A DNA stretch of 20,236 nucleotides from Elysia marginata. Its lineage: Eukaryota > Mollusca > Gastropoda > Plakobranchidae. Shown in pieces: positions 12,101-20,236 of this stretch. Location of the stretch: NCBI GenBank assembly GCA_019649035.1, contig BMAT01012508.1:7500-27735 (forward strand), read 5' to 3'. The notes under the pieces were generated by a model, which made no database searches, had not been told where the DNA came from, and saw only the letters and a list, made by a program, of their open reading frames with translations. A program made the position numbers and the translations under genes. The stretch's first letter is position 1. Each line of letters starts with the position of its first letter.

Positions 12101-15100
12101 ATATGCAAATTAGAGTTACGGCAACAATTACATCAGAGGCACCAATAAATTCAGGGATAGTTAAGATAGTTCTACTTCTAGTAATTTTCCTCATTGCCAT
12201 TTGCCAGGTTTTTCAAGAGTAAAATCATATTCAAGGGTTTTGCCACTCAAATTTCCATGCCAACGCAGGAGCCCTGCATAAATACTACAACAAATAAATG
12301 TTTAGATGATTTTTTATAAATCATTCAGCAAACTTTGCAGACTTCCTGAATACAGGTACTTTAAAAAAATTATTTACCTGGTGATATTAAAGTATAATTA
12401 CAAATTATATGCATGCGTTCACCAAACACAACCGAGGCCATTAATATCTTCAACAAGAACTATACAATTTTAGCACAGTGGCAGCTGTAAATATTAAAAA
12501 TACCTATACACCTCTGCATCTTTGTACCTTAATATTGGAAGCAAAAAAGTAGCAGTCTTTGATGTACACTGAGAGACCTCCAGGAATGCTGTCTTCAAAC
12601 ACCTCTCATTCAAATCCATGTTGAGCCAGCCATAAAGCCTCTTTGACAAAAGCTCAGTTTTCTCTTTCGATCTGCAATATATTTATATTTGCTTTTAATT
12701 TTATTGCATAGACATAAATTGTCAACAGCAGCAGCAATTATTTATGAGCCATCCCATGTGAATTAGGCACAAGTTGGAAATTTCACTTATTGGCACTGAC
12801 CTTTTAAACGTTTTCCCCAAAATACGATACAGTAGAACTTGTTTAAACTGAAACTTTAGGGGTCCAATTTTCATTTTGGTTTAGACATAATATGTAGATG
12901 TCCCAAAAAATGAGTCTACATGCAGACTAGTGATGTGTAGATCTTTGGAAAGGCCTTTAAAAGCTCTCTTAAGATAGTGAAAAAAATTATTTGAATATCT
13001 AAATTAGGTTCTGAGTTACTGCACTTGAAAAACGGAATTCAAGAGGCATAATTTTCAAAAAGTGGAGAAAATTGGAGAAAGCGGCATTACTGTATTCTAA
13101 CAACCCCTAAAGCACATTAAAAAATTTTTTTGATAGTTTCATAAAAGGATATGATGAAAAACATAAAATTTTCAAATCATGCTAAAACAATTTTCAGTAA
13201 AAATTTGATCAAAACTGCCCATTTTCTTAAATTGACCGACATCGCAAGTTAACTCATTTTGTGGGAGCGCTACATATATTTAGTTTGAAATATACTATAT
13301 ATACATAATTTGATATAAAATTAAATGGGTGCAAGCAGAACCAGATCCAATTAGTAATATATAAGAGTTGTGCCCCTTGTTTACTGGCCCAGTTTAATGA
13401 CTTTCTTGCACACGACACCCTCCCTTTCCTCTCTTTATCATACTATTTCTTTATTCGTTCTTCTCTCTATTTTTTTATAATACTGCCCAGGCAAATTCTT
13501 GATTGAACTCATTTGTCATTGTTCCAGTTCAGCTGTAGCCATTGTTGGTTGATTGAAAACCAAACATTGGATTTGAAATACATATTCATAATCTCAATGT
13601 TTTACACAAATAATTTTTGGTTCCACGAAGAGTTTTAATGTTCAGACTAATCCAAACGGCAAAGAATTGAACGGTAGAGATCAATAGAACACTTATAGGA
13701 CGGTCTGTGTTTGGAGTGGTTGGCTGTCTAAATTGAAAGCCTAGATCTGGGCTAAAAGTGGGACAAGCTTTCGGTAATGCTAAACCTTTGCACTTGAACA
13801 GATTGAATTATTTGTTTTGTGTAACACTGCTACGTAAACCCCTAAATGGTGGGTCACCACACATAGTTTATAGTACAAGTATGAGTTAAATGAAATGGAC
13901 CAACAAACAAGGTACAGTAGTATCTGGTTGAACGCATGTCAGATAAATGCACGCTCCAGTGTAACTGACGCCAAATCGCTGTGACCGATTTTTTTCTATA
14001 TGATCAGTATATCCTAAACACACACAAAATCGTCTTAACACTCGCTATGATTTATTAAATTGGTAAAAATTAGTGGATCAGGCAGCCACTGAGACGCGTG
14101 GAAAAAGCCAGAATCACTCAGCAGGGATTTTCATCTTCCTTTGTTGTCACCACTATAATGCTACATTTACATGTTTGGGTTGGGAAGGCTTGGTGGCAGG
14201 AGCGTGAAGAGGGAGGCATGGAGGGTAAAAGGTGGACAAAGGCATGTGGCACAGGGATGGCTTCTGTAGACCTTCGAGCACAACAAGCGGTATGATCATG
14301 ATGCAACATAAACTTCACCCATACTGCACTGAAAGGTAAACTGTTGTAGGCTAGCCCATAATAGCTCTAGTAGCGTTCAGCTCAGCCACTATGGTTGCAG
14401 TTCAATAACTGCTAAGCCAAATTAGCTCACATAAAGGTGATATACCACTAGGTTACAAGACAAACATATCTTGATTTTCTTGTCTATACCATGTCAATTT
14501 GTGTGGTCCAAGGAAACAATTTTATTTTTATTCTCTTGTTTTAATTTAAAGGCAAGTACCTAAATCTGGTAATTATTGCTACTTTTTATAAATGGACGCA
14601 TCTCCTAAATGTGCGCTATTTGATCCTCCCAAGTGTCATGCGTTATACTACTATATAAGTTTGTTTACACCTTCAGTTGTTTTCATTCCTGCTCTAGAAG
14701 CTCTAGACAGACTGCCAAGGAGTCAGCTAGATCTAGATCTAACACTAGGCTTAATCATTTAATGTCATTGTCAAAACAGCCTTTGTTTTACTAACAATTC
14801 ATTACCACCACATACTCTAGGCCTACATTTTAATTTATTCATTTCAAGCCAATTGCTTGTTCAGATAAAGATTGCGGGCATGTGATGACCACAATTCACT
14901 TTGAATTTATTCAAACAAATCCCACATTTAGCTTGTGACCATTGCGGATGCAAACTCTTTGTTTTAAGATCTCTCCTTGCGATTGTCTCTCACTTCCCTT
15001 TCTGTACAGGCTAGACTGTGGTAGCTCAAAACTGTACTGTCAATTATCTAGCGATTCTAGACCAAATGCTTACAGTTTAATATTGCCTGATACAACAATG

Positions 15101-18100
15101 CCTGCCAGTTAAGAAGTCCAGACCAAGTGAGACTGAGGGAGAAAGAGAGGTCTTGCACACCAGATTTTTGTGTTCACATCAAAAGGTGTGATGCGTATTA
15201 CACAGACGTAGGTCTAGTGACAGTTTGACTAATAGCCCTATCGCAAGAGGGTACAGCTACAACTTTCAAAATGAGAGAAGGGGCGTCAGTATCAAAAATT
15301 TTTTGGGGTGGCGGGCCAACTGCGGGGTATTTATGTTTCGGTTTAGCCATAGTTTGGCGTCAAGGATTTTAGTTTATTGCTTGTTTAATAATAAAGAAGA
15401 AAAAGACAAAATAAAATTTCCAACTCTTTATTAGCCATTTTTTTCTTTTTCGGTTTAGGTGTGATCCACTGTATTAACTTTTATTTCTTTTAGTTAAAGG
15501 AGTCAAAAATTTTAACTCAAGCATTTTCATATCCTGCAATATTTCTTATCAAATATATTAAAAGAATTTATTTTGTGTTGATCTTTTGCTTTTTTAAAAA
15601 GCTTTAACAAACACTTAGTCAAGCTACTTGTGCATTATTCACTTTGGTTGGCTCACAATTCACATTTAATATTCACAGTTTTTTATGACAGCATAATTTA
15701 GCTGTCCATATCCCAAAGAATGTATGTCGCAAATAAAATTAGATATAAAAATGTACACAACTAAAAATAGATATAATATCAAAGAACTTTTAAAACTAGG
15801 TGTTAACAGACACAAGAGAAAAAGAACAAGAAACATCAAATGTAATGAGGAGAAAATTCAAATATTTTGGATTCGAAACATGATTTTAAAAATTGAAAAA
15901 GAATCAAAATCTATCATTGTCGGAAGTCCACAGCAAAATTGTTTACAAAAATATGTAAATACCAAATTCGTCCAATTGTTTTAAAGTGCTTAAAATCGTA
16001 AGAATAATAAAATTGTGCACAAATATCTGAATTCAGAGAGAAGAATCTCTTTAAACCAAAAAAGGTTAAACCGAAACGTTTTCTGAAACAAAACGAAATC
16101 GCCTGTTAGAGCAAAGTTCTTCTCTGTCCTTGTATTGTTTCTTAGGAAAAATTGAAATGATTTTGACAATCACTGTTTTTATACCAAACAATTTAATGTA
16201 TTTTTCTTCTATTTTGATATTAAGTACAAGTGCGGCACCCCTGACCCCTCTGCTTGATGAATTACAGGCATGGGAAGGGTAGACATACACAGCCGCATTG
16301 CCTAAAATGTCAGGGTTCCTTTTTCCCCATTCTATTTGACTTTCTTTCGCGTTTTTCTCAAAATGCCTTTTTTTACATATATCTTAGTATATCTCCAGAA
16401 GTTATAGAGCAATTCACTTCAAACTTTGCATATGACTTGCCAATGCACTGTTCTCGATTTTGTCAAAAGATTTTTTAAATATTTTTGTTTGTTATTATTT
16501 AACAATTTTTTTTAGAAAGAAGTACTTTTTGGCACTATTATCTTTAATGCAAAATGGAAAAATCATTAAAAAATCTAAAAAAGCAGATACGAAAAAATGC
16601 CTCTGACAAAATGTATAAATGGACTGTAATAAACCCTTGCCTTTTACAGAATGAAAATCCATTGTTTCGATTTTGAGTTATAAAGGCCTAAAGTTTGCTA
16701 TTTTTATCCAATATGGCGGCTACAAACAATCGGTTTCCATGGCAAGCAAAGATTGGAAATGACAAAATAAATGTTTATCTTTCATTTTTGACCCCCAAAC
16801 ATTATTTTGAAACTAAAAAATTAGATCTTATTACGAAAAAGAATAAAAATGTCTTTGGCTGCCGCCTTGGCCTTAACCATCATACCGTTATGCAACCGTT
16901 TTCGGTCTCTAGATCTATATTTAGGTTTCTTCTATTTAGATAACTTTCTTTCATACAAAAAACACATATATTCAGTTAATTCTGTGATGTTGAAGATAGC
17001 AAACAAAGATTTATAAATTTCTAAAATACATCTAGTAGACGTTTTAGCTCCACATTCTGACATAGGCCTGCACTGAAATTAAAACTCAGCAGTATAGATC
17101 TAGTGGTTAAAAGCCAAAGAACATTTTGTCGGCCTATAAGTACACTCAAATTACTATCTTGTGATCAAGCAACAAACCCTAGCCTAGGCCTAGAGAGAAA
17201 GCTGACAGAAGAAATCATTTATTCAGTCAGTGGTCTCTCACTTAACCGTTGACAGATGGGAAGCAAAGTCCAGATGACCCAGTGGTGGATAACACTGCTA
17301 ATGCTAAAATTTGTGATTCCATGTGTACCTAAGAGCTGCGAGCAACGATTCTCAAACCTGCCACTTCTAAAAATAGAAAATCAGTATGATCGAGCTAAAA
17401 AATCAGTATTCAGGGTTAAAAAATGAGTGTGACTATTAGCATTACAGAATTTCACTAACTCCGACACATTTTTTAAGTAAAAGTGCCAGATTATTTTTAT
17501 AAATGACAAAAAACTGGGAAATTAACTCTTTGAAGTTGGCTCATGGGTTGGTGGTTGCCAAGCAGTAAAAAATCAGTCTTTTGTGATAAAAGTCAGTATT
17601 TTTTTATATTTTAGCCCAAAAATCAGTATTGGTATGAACAGCAGGTATGCATTCTACTTCAGTTAAAAGAGAACTTTTGCAGTGACAGCTGCACTGAACT
17701 AAGTCAAGGTTCCTAGCCTCAACTTAGATCGATTGATTGTTAAAATTTCAACTCTGCCTCATATGTGTGCAGAAATAGGTAACCCCCTAGACCATAAGTA
17801 CTATGAAAATAAGCTTCCAAAAAACAAAAACAAAAAAACAGGACCAAACAATTCAGTTTAAAGGGATTATTACTGTACTTTTCATACTACATGAAATTGT
17901 AAAAATTACTTGTTAGAAGCCACAAATAAGTCAATATACAAGGAGGCCATGGAAGGAAGAACATCATACAATCTGTCATTGTAGATACCAAACATCTGAA
18001 AAAAAATTTTTTTGATAACAGATTATCTCAGCCAATTTTTTTCCAAAATGATATGATGCTATGTAATAGTCATTTTTCTTTCTTTAAAAAAAAACTCATG

Positions 18101-19969
18101 CAGGCAGCAATATCTATTTTGCCGAAAAAGAATATTTTAATAATCCACAATTCTACAAATATGCATTAAATAGAGCTAGAAATGCCTTAAATGAACCTCT
18201 TATACCATAATGATTAAAAAAACCTTCCACAATCCTGTCACTTAACATACAACTTGTCACTCTGCCATGCTGCTCCTACATTTCATACCCATTACATGTA
18301 ATACTCTCAGAAATCCTGTGTGAATTGTGAAAAATCAGTAATGCCTTTTACTATTTTCTATTACTGTGAATATTGCACTTTAAAATGAACCAGTGATAAA
18401 AGGTGTCTTTTGGCCCATCAACATTGTTTTTTTATATTGGACGAGTAAAGAATCCATAAAATTTTAATAAAAAAGCATTGTGGAACTTTCCTAGCTTCAC
18501 CTTTGAACAAAATTAAGACTTTGAAATTCTGCCAGAATTACATACAACTAAAATATTTCTGACTTCACATCAGATCACACTAGTCTGGCAGTGTTCTCAG
18601 CTTTAAAACACAATCATGGAACATAATTTGTATTCTAAAATATTTTATTTAATCCTAAAGTGTGAAGTGACTTGCACTTTTTCATCTTACAAGCTTTGAC
18701 CAATGCTCCATATGCAATCAACAGACGATCAAAATAGGTATTCTTTTCTGACAAGAAACACAAATATACCAACGTTGTGATGTTTTGCATAATCCGCTGG
18801 CAAATTCTTCCACCAAATTTAGAAACTTTTTATTTTTAATTTTTCAAAACATTAACTGCTGTATTCAGTCTCTTTCTCTTTGTGGTTTTTACCTACAGGC
18901 CACTTTAGGAGCAGTTTTTTTTTTTTACTTTGATTGACTTTACCAAGTAAAAAAGAACAAAGATATTTAAAATATGGAACTTAATATGTTACCCTGAAGA
19001 GCTTCACTTACATTTCTATGAGACAACAAATAGTGTAAAAATAAAACTAGTATAACTGTGAGTGACTTTTTTGCTTAATCATTTAACGGTTAAATAGTGG
19101 ACAAACTGAAAAGTTGCACATCCCTCAAACTTACTTGTTTGGTTATTGAATAATGTTGATTGGAGGAAAGAGCCCAAAAATCTTTCAACAGAGCTAAGCA
19201 CTCAGACGATCTGAAAATTTCAGTAATAATAAATTAGCAATTTCACCAAGAGTTAAGATTCACAAACATTTATTATAAATGCCAACCTGAAGAAACGACT
19301 CTTTTATAAGATAAGGCTCTTGAAAGTTGAAGAAAATGCATCATAAACAGGACATGGGTGTGATATTTAGAGACTCTCCAAGAGGAGGTGAAGCAATACT
19401 AATTTCAGACTGAGATTGCCTTAAGGTTGAGTTAAATTTAAGTAACAGTGACTTACGAGGATTCCTTCTCTAGGACAGCATTTTCTGTAATCAGATCAGA
19501 TATTTTTCTGAGGAGAGAAAAATATTCTTTTCAGGAAATTAAAAAACTTCTTTATTCCATTACTTTAAACGTCTAGGGTTAATAGATTGGCATTTAGTTT
19601 ACCATGATTTCAAGGGTGTAAAAATAATTGCAACATTTTTATCCTACAGCTTTAATATTCTGTATAGTCTTGCTGTGGTTTTTCTTTTTCTAGTAACTGC
19701 TAACCATGAAAGTCAAGATATTATCATCATGCCCATTTAAAGTACAGTATGATGTTAGTTTTATATGGACAACCCATCTCTTTGAAAAGAAGTTGTGACT
19801 AGAACAAAATGCTTCATTTATTTTCTGAATATTATTTAAAAGAAGACACAACTTACACAATAAATATTTGCATGAGATTTTTCAGGCCGCTGACTAATTC
19901 CATGTTCAATATCACAGACTTTAGAACACAAAGCACACCCCATCTTGACTCCTTTGTTGGAACCTGTTT
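3051..19969 (-). CDS. Partial multi-exon gene: helical-solenoid protein with long acidic, SP-rich nuclear-type tail
   Basis: Eleven exons in transcription order: 19969-19857, 19507-19457, 19210-19135, 17995-17910, 12671-12528, 11351-11240, 10775-10614, 9540-9418, 8089-5480, 4577-4552, 3109-3051. Every intron has GT..AG ends and each exon's leftover bases complete the next exon's first codon, giving about 1187 codons without a stop. The first ~290 residues are leucine-rich and amphipathic, in the manner of HEAT/ARM helices. The next 870 residues are disordered, with basic nuclear-localisation-type clusters, ten acidic 12-residue repeats and many SP/TP sites. I do not recognise the family. I considered RIF1 (also a solenoid followed by a giant disordered exon), condensin-2 G2, MYBBP1A, PELP1 and treslin; none matches clearly from memory. 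The start codon lies outside the window. A nuclear chromatin or nucleolar scaffold role is inference only. Confidence 0.8.
3110..4551 (-). other. Intron, 1442 bp
   Basis: It lies between the microexon and the 59-base exon. Short plus-strand frames at 3158-3346 and 3776-3988 have no coding character. The stretch 4080-4490 (GAAGTTATAGCCATTTGAAG, later CTCAAAACTAGGCCATTTGG) has the look of an old interspersed repeat, but I could not define its ends. Confidence 0.55.
4552..4577 (-). CDS. 26-base microexon
   Basis: It encodes SEVKEVSS plus two bases of a lysine codon. The acceptor is TTCTTTCAG and the donor is a perfect GTAAGT. It follows the giant exon in phase 0 and hands over two bases, which is exactly what the next exon needs. 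Skipping it would shift the frame of everything downstream. It is too short to stand on coding content alone; the support is the splice signals and the phase match on both sides. Confidence 0.6.
5084..5250. mobile_element. pogo/Tigger-like MITE, 167 bp
   Basis: It begins CAGTGGAGTCTGAATAACTC and ends, on the other strand, CAGTGCAGTCCATTATAGTC, with TA on both sides (5082-5083 and 5251-5252). CAGT(N)GA-type ends next to TA are typical of the pogo/Tigger branch of Tc1/mariner. The short repeated TAACTC/TAACTTG words inside the end match the layered subterminal repeats of that group. It has no coding frame. It sits in the intron between the giant exon and the microexon. Confidence 0.65.
5480..8089 (-). 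CDS. Giant 2610-base exon: disordered acidic and SP-rich nuclear tail
   Basis: The exon encodes 870 codons without a stop, phase 0 at both ends, after a pyrimidine tract ending AAAAAG and before donor GTAAGA. It starts PPSKKRKLEE, a monopartite nuclear-localisation-type signal. Further basic clusters lie near residues 78 (GKRKRS), 365 (KRKRKK) and 745 (AKKRRGS). Residues 124-243 are ten 12-residue acidic repeats of the form DENEDSDEEDVA. The rest is rich in S, K, E and T with many SP/TP sites (SPKK, SPERS, SPQE, SPGN, TPRSKKTP), as in CDK substrates. KVKF at residues 505-508 fits the RVxF-type PP1 docking consensus, although such matches often occur by chance. No folded domain is visible. It probably acts as a regulated, phosphorylated interaction tail. 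Confidence 0.93.
7361..7720 (-). repeat. Coding minisatellite: ten 36-bp units (12-residue acidic repeat)
   Basis: Units start every 36 bases from 7720 downwards (7720-7685, 7684-7649, and so on to 7361). Translated, they read NENKDSDEEDDA, AENKKNDEKDVA, DENEDSDEEDVA, DENEESDEEDVA, DENEDSDEEDDA, AENKNSDEEDVA, DENQDSDEEDAA, DKNGDTGQEDVM, DESEDNGEEDDN and VENTDSDSDGDE. The central units are nearly identical and the outer ones more diverged, a usual sign of unequal exchange or slippage at the centre. Because 36 is a multiple of three, long open frames also appear in other frames and on the opposite strand; these are shadows. Confidence 0.92.
8741..9280. mobile_element. 540-bp inverted-repeat element with an internal tandem duplication
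   Basis: The left end TTTAACTCAATC is exactly complementary to the right end GATTGAGTTAAA (9269-9280), and the similarity runs on for roughly ten more bases (TCCCCTAGG against CCACCTATAG). Inside are two direct repeats of about 170 bp. No open frame is present, so it looks like a non-autonomous DNA transposon. The flanks share ACA(T) close to both ends, but I cannot fix a clean target duplication, so the superfamily is open. It lies in the intron upstream of the giant exon. Confidence 0.55.
8792..9136. repeat. Two-copy direct tandem repeat, about 170 bp per unit
   Basis: Copy one (about 8792-8960) and copy two (about 8961-9136) both start AAGAGAAGG. They share in order GTCCATAT.GGA.GCAGCTAG, GAAATCTG.GCAAAATC, ACTGAAAAACT, GGACCCGCTTC.GCTTATTT and CCTAAATAACGC, ending in GATCT.CTC.AAAAGAA. 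The copies differ by scattered substitutions and a few short gaps, so the duplication is not new. The repeat forms most of the interior of the 540-bp element. Confidence 0.85.
9418..9540 (-). CDS. Exon joining the solenoid to the disordered tail
   Basis: This 123-base exon encodes 41 codons: VFSQCLLSGEKENPETAISL and then EDGTAVADLFVIDKSGSGQDG. It is phase 0 at both ends. The acceptor is CATCCCTCAG and the donor is GTAAGC. The start continues the last helix and the rest turns polar and glycine/serine-rich, so the ordered domain probably ends here. Its local base composition is clearly richer in G and C than the flanking introns, as expected for coding sequence. Confidence 0.8.
9541..10613 (-). 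other. Intron, 1073 bp
   Basis: It is AT-rich with no clear element. A GC-richer patch at about 9948-10010 translates on the minus strand as MSELVARMQEGAKMSTWILD, but lacks splice signals that would add it in phase. A second patch at 10269-10300 contains GATGCGAGGTC, also found at the right end of the 778-1216 element. Confidence 0.55.
10614..10775 (-). CDS. Exon (solenoid part)
   Basis: This 162-base exon encodes exactly 54 codons: VNLNVKAPKNFVDWLCQRWH, then QAKEYIPQDKSLKGRRVSEL and LCSLDTEAVEDLIE. It is phase 0 at both ends, with acceptor TTCTCAG and donor GTATAT. The last part (SELLCSLDTEAVEDLIE) looks like the closing helices of the folded domain. This exon is the best query for finding the family. 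Confidence 0.85.
10887..11058. mobile_element. pogo/Tigger-like MITE, 172 bp, same family as 5084-5250
   Basis: The right end, on the minus strand, reads CAGTTGAGTCTAGATAGCTC, matching the start of the 5084-5250 element at 16 of 20 positions. The left end CGGTCCAATTTGTATATTTT is a more decayed version. TA borders both ends (10885-10886 and 11059-11060). Further inward, AAACTAAATTCAGATTTCC corresponds to GAATCTATTTCAGGATCC in the other copy. It sits in a 464-base intron, of which it makes up over a third. Confidence 0.65.
11240..11351 (-). CDS. Exon (solenoid part)
   Basis: This 112-base exon encodes 37 residues: KMLLSSPAKKSF followed by MDYLLHFLLLRRWALVSKDL and TDVVQ. The leucine-rich helix is strongly amphipathic. 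The acceptor is TTTTCAG and the donor GTAAGT. It ends on a complete codon. Confidence 0.8.
11352..12527 (-). other. Intron, 1176 bp
   Basis: Nothing definable was seen. GGATATTTTGTTTA is directly repeated at about 11391-11416. A 67-codon minus-strand frame at 11905-12108 has no motif and no phase-matched splice sites. Confidence 0.55.
12528..12671 (-). CDS. Exon (solenoid part)
   Basis: This 144-base exon encodes SKEKTELLSKRLYGWLNMDL, then NERCLKTAFLEVSQ and a final TATFLLPIL. Its one leading and two trailing bases fit the exons on both sides. The acceptor is ATATTGCAG and the donor is GTACAA. It is separated from the previous exon by the 5.2-kb intron. The phase match across that intron argues against a missed exon, although an inserted exon of suitable length cannot be excluded. 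Confidence 0.75.
12830..15471. mobile_element. Possible 2.6-kb TA-flanked pogo-like element (outer, interrupted)
   Basis: The left end reads CAGTAGAACTTGTTTAAACT and the right end, on the other strand, CAGTGGATCACACCTAAACC. Over 24 bases, 16 match, including the CAGT start and the TAAAC.GAAA block. TA lies outside both ends (12828-12829 and 15472-15473). No transposase frame is visible inside, and a second TA-flanked element occupies 13915-14653. The pairing of ends this far apart is an inference; the two ends could belong to separate relatives. Confidence 0.4.
13915..14653. mobile_element. 739-bp TA-flanked inverted-repeat element (nested)
   Basis: The left end starts CAGTAGTAT and contains AACGCATG nine bases further on. 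The right end, on the other strand, reads TAGTAGTATAACGCATG, so the two ends agree except for a seven-base difference in spacing and the first base. TA borders both sides (13913-13914 and 14654-14655). It is a pogo/Tigger-type end. A short open frame at 14098-14295 inside shows no transposase motif, and I read the copy as non-autonomous. Confidence 0.6.
17361..17631. repeat. Degenerate repeats of AAAATCAGTAT
   Basis: The word AAAATCAGTAT or a close variant recurs about six times between 17374 and 17631, in direct orientation and unevenly spaced, with AAAATGAGTGTG as one variant. A similar pattern (AAAATCGGAATTCC, AAAAATCGGAAAAC) occurs at 118-150. It is probably part of an old interspersed repeat rather than a functional array. 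Confidence 0.35.
17910..17995 (-). CDS. Exon (solenoid part)
   Basis: This 86-base exon encodes MFGIYNDRLYDVLPSMASLY followed by IDLFVASN, two probable helices of a solenoid repeat. The acceptor is a long T-run ending in CAG. The donor is the weaker GTAATT, and it leaves two bases (AA) that become a lysine codon with the next exon. The initial ATG is not taken as a start, because the upstream exons join it in frame. Confidence 0.7.
17996..19134 (-). other. Intron, 1139 bp
   Basis: It is AT-rich with several homopolymer runs (for example T-rich near 18918-18926). No element with definable ends and no coding frame was seen. Confidence 0.55.
19135..19210 (-). CDS. Exon (solenoid part)
   Basis: This 76-base exon encodes 25 residues including ECLALLKDFWALSSNQHYSI. 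The LALLKDFWAL stretch is a good amphipathic helix. The acceptor is ATTTTCAG and the donor is GTAAGT. It ends on a complete codon, which matches the phase-0 start of the next exon. Confidence 0.7.
19457..19507 (-). CDS. Exon (solenoid part)
   Basis: This 51-base exon encodes KISDLITENAVLEKES. It starts with one base completing the previous codon and ends with TC, completed by A from the next exon to give another serine. The acceptor is TTTCTCTCCTCAG and the donor is GTAAGT. The short serine run at the junction probably forms a loop between helices. Confidence 0.65.
19857..19969 (-). CDS. Exon (solenoid part), most upstream exon visible
   Basis: This 113-base exon encodes KQVPTKESRWGVLCVLKSVI and then a leucine-rich segment ending in LMQIFIV. 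It reads in phase 0 and leaves two bases (GT) that complete the first codon of the next exon. The donor is GTAAGT. Two possible acceptors lie six bases apart (exon start 19969 or 19963), so the first two residues, KQ, may be optional. The alternative frame with several cysteines (MGCALCSKVC) was rejected because it gives an immediate in-frame stop in the next exon. The phase-0 start shows that the coding sequence continues from further upstream, beyond the window. Confidence 0.65.
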
Positions 19970-20236
19970 CTGTTTTAAAAAATATACATATACATGATAA
20001 CTCAATGTAATGCTTTCATTGGGTTCAAGTAGATGTGGAAAAGGTTAGATAAGAGAAAAAACATGTAAATATATTCTTTTAAGCTTATTATTTAAGGTTG
20101 GTTAAGTGGGTAAAAGTTTTTAAAATGCAAAATTTAATCTACATGCCGGAATGATGTACGTTTTCTACAATATTTTTTAAATAAAAAACTCATTTAAACT
20201 TAAAGGGCAATTTTTCTAAACATCATTTTCATGAAG

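Larger units (their letters stand above)
12672..17909 (-). other. Large intron, 5238 bp
   Basis: It joins two exons whose phases fit directly (AA|A). It holds the proposed nested TA-flanked elements (12830-15471 with 13915-14653). The remaining part, 15474-17360, is AT-rich; 16300-16730, with TCCAATATGGCGGCTACAAA near its end, resembles an unclassified interspersed repeat. Short open frames at 15225-15434, 15724-15984, 16254-16478 and 16695-16943 show no protein motif. Confidence 0.6.

Noticed and set aside
14098-14295. 65-codon frame inside the 739-bp element as a transposase remnant
   Set aside because: No DDE or CENP-B-like helix-turn-helix residues are recognisable, and the opposite strand is equally open.
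16695-16943. 82-codon plus-strand frame starting near AATATGGCGGCTACAAAC
   Set aside because: No motif, no splice context, and composition like the surrounding intron; it probably belongs to an interspersed repeat.
19857-19963. Cysteine-rich reading (MGCALCSKVC...H...C) resembling a zinc finger
   Set aside because: This frame leads to a stop soon after the next splice junction, while the alternative frame joins all following exons in phase.
5480-19969. Naming the gene RIF1 or NCAPG2
   Set aside because: The exon layout recalls RIF1, and the order of a few leucine-rich segments vaguely recalls condensin-2 G2, but I cannot align enough residues to support either name.

Overview
This window is AT-rich animal DNA with spliceosomal introns, a tRNA-derived SINE and several short TA-flanked DNA transposons. 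The frequent AGATCT/CTAGATCT words and the mix of small transposons would suit a mollusc, perhaps a gastropod, but that is an inference from general character and not proved.

The only gene I can support lies on the minus strand and runs from beyond the right edge (about 19969) leftwards to at least 3051. I traced eleven exons. Their splice sites and reading phases agree at every junction, giving about 1187 codons. The first eight exons (19969 down to 9418) encode a leucine-rich, probably all-helical (HEAT/ARM-like) solenoid. They are followed by one giant 2610-base exon (8089 to 5480) encoding an 870-residue disordered tail. This tail has nuclear-localisation-type basic clusters, an acidic tract made of ten 12-residue repeats, and many SP/TP sites. 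A 26-base microexon and a 59-base exon follow. The N-terminus is outside the window; the C-terminus is either outside it or in a weakly supported terminal exon ending at 2401. I do not recognise the protein family. The architecture (helical solenoid plus a long acidic, SP-rich tail) is typical of chromatin, replication or nucleolar scaffold proteins.

Region by region: 1-2400 is mostly unassigned AT-rich DNA with a TA-flanked inverted-repeat element (778-1216) and a complete minus-strand SINE (1872-2180) with target-site duplications. 2401-9540 holds the 3' half of the gene, including the giant exon, with a pogo/Tigger-like MITE at 5084-5250 and a 540-bp inverted-repeat element carrying an internal tandem duplication at 8741-9280. 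9541-12671 holds four compact solenoid exons (9418-9540, 10614-10775, 11240-11351 and 12528-12671) and a second MITE of the same family (10887-11058). 12672-17909 is a 5.2-kb intron whose length comes largely from a possible 2.6-kb TA-flanked element with a 739-bp TA-flanked element nested inside it. 17910-20236 holds the four most upstream exons.

I saw no intact transposase, reverse transcriptase, retrovirus-like element, CRISPR array, rRNA or functional tRNA. I found no clear previously undescribed system. The most informative items are the unidentified gene and the set of related small transposons that shaped its introns.
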